Source: Planctomycetia bacterium (GTDB taxonomy: Bacteria; Planctomycetota; Planctomycetia; Gemmatales; Gemmataceae). Taken from it: a DNA stretch of 6,122 nt. Every line of letters starts with the position of its first letter. The first letter of the stretch is position 1. The notes below the pieces were generated by a model, which saw only the letters and a program-made list of their open reading frames with translations, was not told where the DNA came from and ran no database searches. Both the position numbers and the translations under genes were made by a program. Location of the stretch: contig JANXSH010000046.1 in assembly GCA_025356615.1 (NCBI GenBank), positions 1 through 6,122 of the forward strand. Direction: 5' to 3'. Below are positions 5,228-6,122 of the stretch, in pieces.

Positions 5228-5256
5228 GACGACGCCCGGCTCTGCCGGGCGTCGTC
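5228..5256 (+). terminator. Hairpin terminator of the DUF5684 gene
   Basis: Arms 5228-5240 and 5244-5256 (GACGACGCCCGGC and its complement) form a perfect 13-bp stem with a TCT loop, 25 bases after the stop codon. ATTTCTC follows, a short and weak T-tract, so termination efficiency is uncertain, but the position and strength fit an intrinsic terminator. Confidence 0.7.
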
Positions 5257-5637
5257 ATTTCTCGCGCGGAGATGGGAAGTGAATGGTACGAATTACAATG
5301 ATTCGGACGATTCTGCACGATCTGAAAGGCCGCTGAAATGTGGGGCTGGGTCGAGACAATCGATTTATCTGCATATTGCGATGTGTCTTGCGTCGAATGG
5401 ATGGTGTCGCGCCCGAGTTTGGCACGCTCATTGCTTTATCTAATCCATCTAATCGACAGCGGAAGCGACGATTGGAGTAACTCGAAGACCGGATCAACCC
5501 CCGTTGATTCGGTTGGAGCGTCCCGAAGGGCATCCCTCGCCTTTTCGGAATCAGACGGTCTGAAGCGAGTACCACCGAAACGTCGCTTCTCTCATCCCCC
5601 TCCCTCCCCCCAGCAAGTCCCCCGAACCTTTCCCCGA
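5257..5637. other. Intergenic region without a supported gene
   Basis: No frame here shows a ribosome binding site, conserved motif or the codon bias of the neighbours. Positions 5280-5460 are clearly more AT-rich than the rest and include a small direct repeat, ATCTAAT-CC-ATCTAAT. Positions 5488-5513 form an 11-bp hairpin, ACCGGATCAAC around CCCC, with one G-T pair. TCAGAC-G-GTCTGA (5551-5563) is a perfect dyad. Cytosine runs fill 5596-5635. Confidence 0.6.
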
Positions 5638-5661
5638 GCCACCCGGATCCCCCCGGGTGGC
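5638..5661 (-). terminator. Hairpin downstream of tRNA-Ser
   Basis: GCCACCCGG (5638-5646) and CCGGGTGGC (5653-5661) form a perfect 9-bp stem with a six-base loop. It lies 63 bases beyond the 3' end of the tRNA on the minus strand and could end the tRNA precursor, though no T-run follows. Confidence 0.4.
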
Positions 5662-5723
5662 CTCGTCGTTGATAGAGAGACGGCCGCCCGAGATCAGCGG
5701 CCCGACCAGCTCGACGGCCTCAG

Positions 5724-5810
5724 CGGAGGAGGAGGGATTCGAACCCTCGAACGTGTTGCCACGTTGGCGGTTTTCAAGACCGCTGCAATCGGCCACTCTG
5801 CCACCCCTCC
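5724..5810 (-). tRNA. tRNA-Ser(UGA)
   Basis: On the minus strand this is a complete 87-base class II tRNA. The acceptor stem pairs GGAGGGG with CTCCTCC (one G-U pair) and the discriminator base is G. The D-stem is GCA/TGC. The anticodon stem GCGGT/ACCGC holds the loop CTTGAAA with anticodon TGA (plus-strand positions 5774-5776). The long variable arm is ACGTG-GCAA-CACGT, as expected for serine, and the T-arm is GAGGG-TTCGAAT-CCCTC. The 3' CCA is not encoded (CTG follows) and must be added by the nucleotidyltransferase. It reads UCA codons and, by wobble, other UCN codons. Confidence 0.97.
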
Positions 5811-5842
5811 GGGGGTTTCCTCATGGAATTCATCTCCAAACT

Positions 5843-5871
5843 ACTCTAGAAGACACCGCAGGGGTTCACAA
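5843..5871 (-). promoter_or_regulatory. Candidate promoter of tRNA-Ser
   Basis: On the minus strand TTGTGA (5871-5866) and TAGAGT (5848-5843) are 17 bases apart. Transcription would start near 5836, about 26 bases before the tRNA 5' end. Spacing and position fit a vegetative promoter; the hexamers are moderate matches. Confidence 0.5.
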
Positions 5872-5998
5872 GGGTAGGAAGAATCTGGACAAACTTCGAG
5901 GGGGTGGATCGATGAAGATGAGAATTCGAGGCTCTGACGGCATTCGCTGGGTGTGGCAAAACTTTCGGGGGCGCGACGAACCGGGAGCGGAAACGCCT

Positions 5999-6023
5999 CG
6001 TTCCCAGGCTCCGCCTGGGAACG
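5999..6023. repeat. Interspersed hairpin repeat (CGTTCCCAGGC type)
   Basis: Arms 5999-6009 and 6013-6023 are perfectly complementary over 11 bp around a TCC loop. Palindromes of this CGTTCCCAGGC type are, from memory, widespread in planctomycete intergenic DNA. Confidence 0.75.
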
Positions 6024-6028
6024 GGCTG

Positions 6029-6119
6029 CCTTGCAGGCTTCGCCTGCTCTTCGATCTTCCGGCGAGGCATGAGGAGCGGTCAGCGCCCCCTCTTCCAAGA
6101 GCAGGCGGAGCCTGCAAGG
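6029..6119. repeat. Nested inverted repeat whose arms are themselves hairpins
   Basis: Positions 6029-6051 and 6097-6119 pair over 23 bp with one mismatch, around a 45-base loop. Each arm also folds on itself: GCAGGC-TTC-GCCTGC (6033-6047) and GCAGGC-GGA-GCCTGC (6101-6115). It looks like two inverted copies of one short palindromic repeat, and the second copy may continue past the window edge. Confidence 0.75.
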
Positions 6120-6122
6120 TGG

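Larger units (their letters stand above)
5877..6122. other. Non-coding, repeat-rich right end
   Basis: No gene is supported. The open frames on the minus strand overlap each other and are made largely of translated hairpin repeats. Positions 5880-5960 hold nothing I recognise; 5997-6119 is a cluster of palindromic repeats described separately. Confidence 0.6.

Noticed and set aside
5255..5575. A 106-codon minus-strand frame between DUF5684 and tRNA-Ser
   Set aside because: No ribosome binding site or motif, and its composition is like random translation; it also runs into the DUF5684 terminator hairpin.
5724..5810. Phage or island attachment site at the tRNA-Ser 3' end
   Set aside because: No integrase, and no second copy of the tRNA 3' end in the window. 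It cannot be supported.
5841..6117. Overlapping minus-strand frames at the right edge
   Set aside because: Three overlapping frames all translate the same hairpin repeats (PGGAWERG-like segments), a known artefact of this type of repeat.

Overview
The window looks like chromosomal DNA from a GC-rich planctomycete, most likely of the Gemmata type. This rests on three things: a DUF1559 protein with a type IV pilin-like N-terminus (a family greatly expanded in Planctomycetes), the paired single-membrane and DUF5684 proteins with low-complexity charged parts, and long intergenic gaps filled with palindromic interspersed repeats. The taxonomic placement is inference; there is no rRNA or marker gene here.

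Layout, left to right. Positions 1-265 hold the C-terminus of an unrecognised protein, followed one base later by a DinB-superfamily protein (267-758), probably co-transcribed. Positions 759-1160 are non-coding and repeat-rich: a 16-bp GC hairpin, an array of an 11-base motif (827-884), and a long inverted repeat enclosing a perfect 28-base palindrome (991-1098). A good sigma-70-type promoter (1162-1190) then reads into a roughly 120-base structured leader with two consecutive hairpins, and on into a DUF3800 gene (1315-2241). That gene is visibly less GC-rich than its neighbours and carries an in-frame 72-base expansion, a perfect 38-base direct repeat separated by a 34-base palindromic spacer, just after a predicted catalytic aspartate. 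The 11-base motif array recurs, inverted, at 2344-2392 on the other side.

Positions 2439-3374 encode a predicted zinc-ribbon and single-membrane-helix protein. It ends inside a 35-bp inverted repeat that separates it from the convergent DUF1559 gene (3487-4395, minus strand). A DUF5684 multi-membrane protein (4546-5202) diverges from DUF1559 across a 150-base promoter region and ends at a strong hairpin. After about 470 bases without a convincing gene comes tRNA-Ser(UGA) on the minus strand (5724-5810) with its own promoter. The right end (5877-6122) is non-coding and contains nested hairpin repeats.

The most interesting part is the DUF3800 unit. It combines a promoter, a structured leader offering two mutually exclusive hairpins (one followed by a T-run), and a putative RNase-H-like enzyme gene interrupted in frame by a palindromic insertion. 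Structured RNAs next to DUF3800 genes have been described in comparative-genomics surveys, so this may be one of those motifs or a relative. The remaining genes look like ordinary planctomycete housekeeping or cell-envelope genes and do not form an obvious pathway together.
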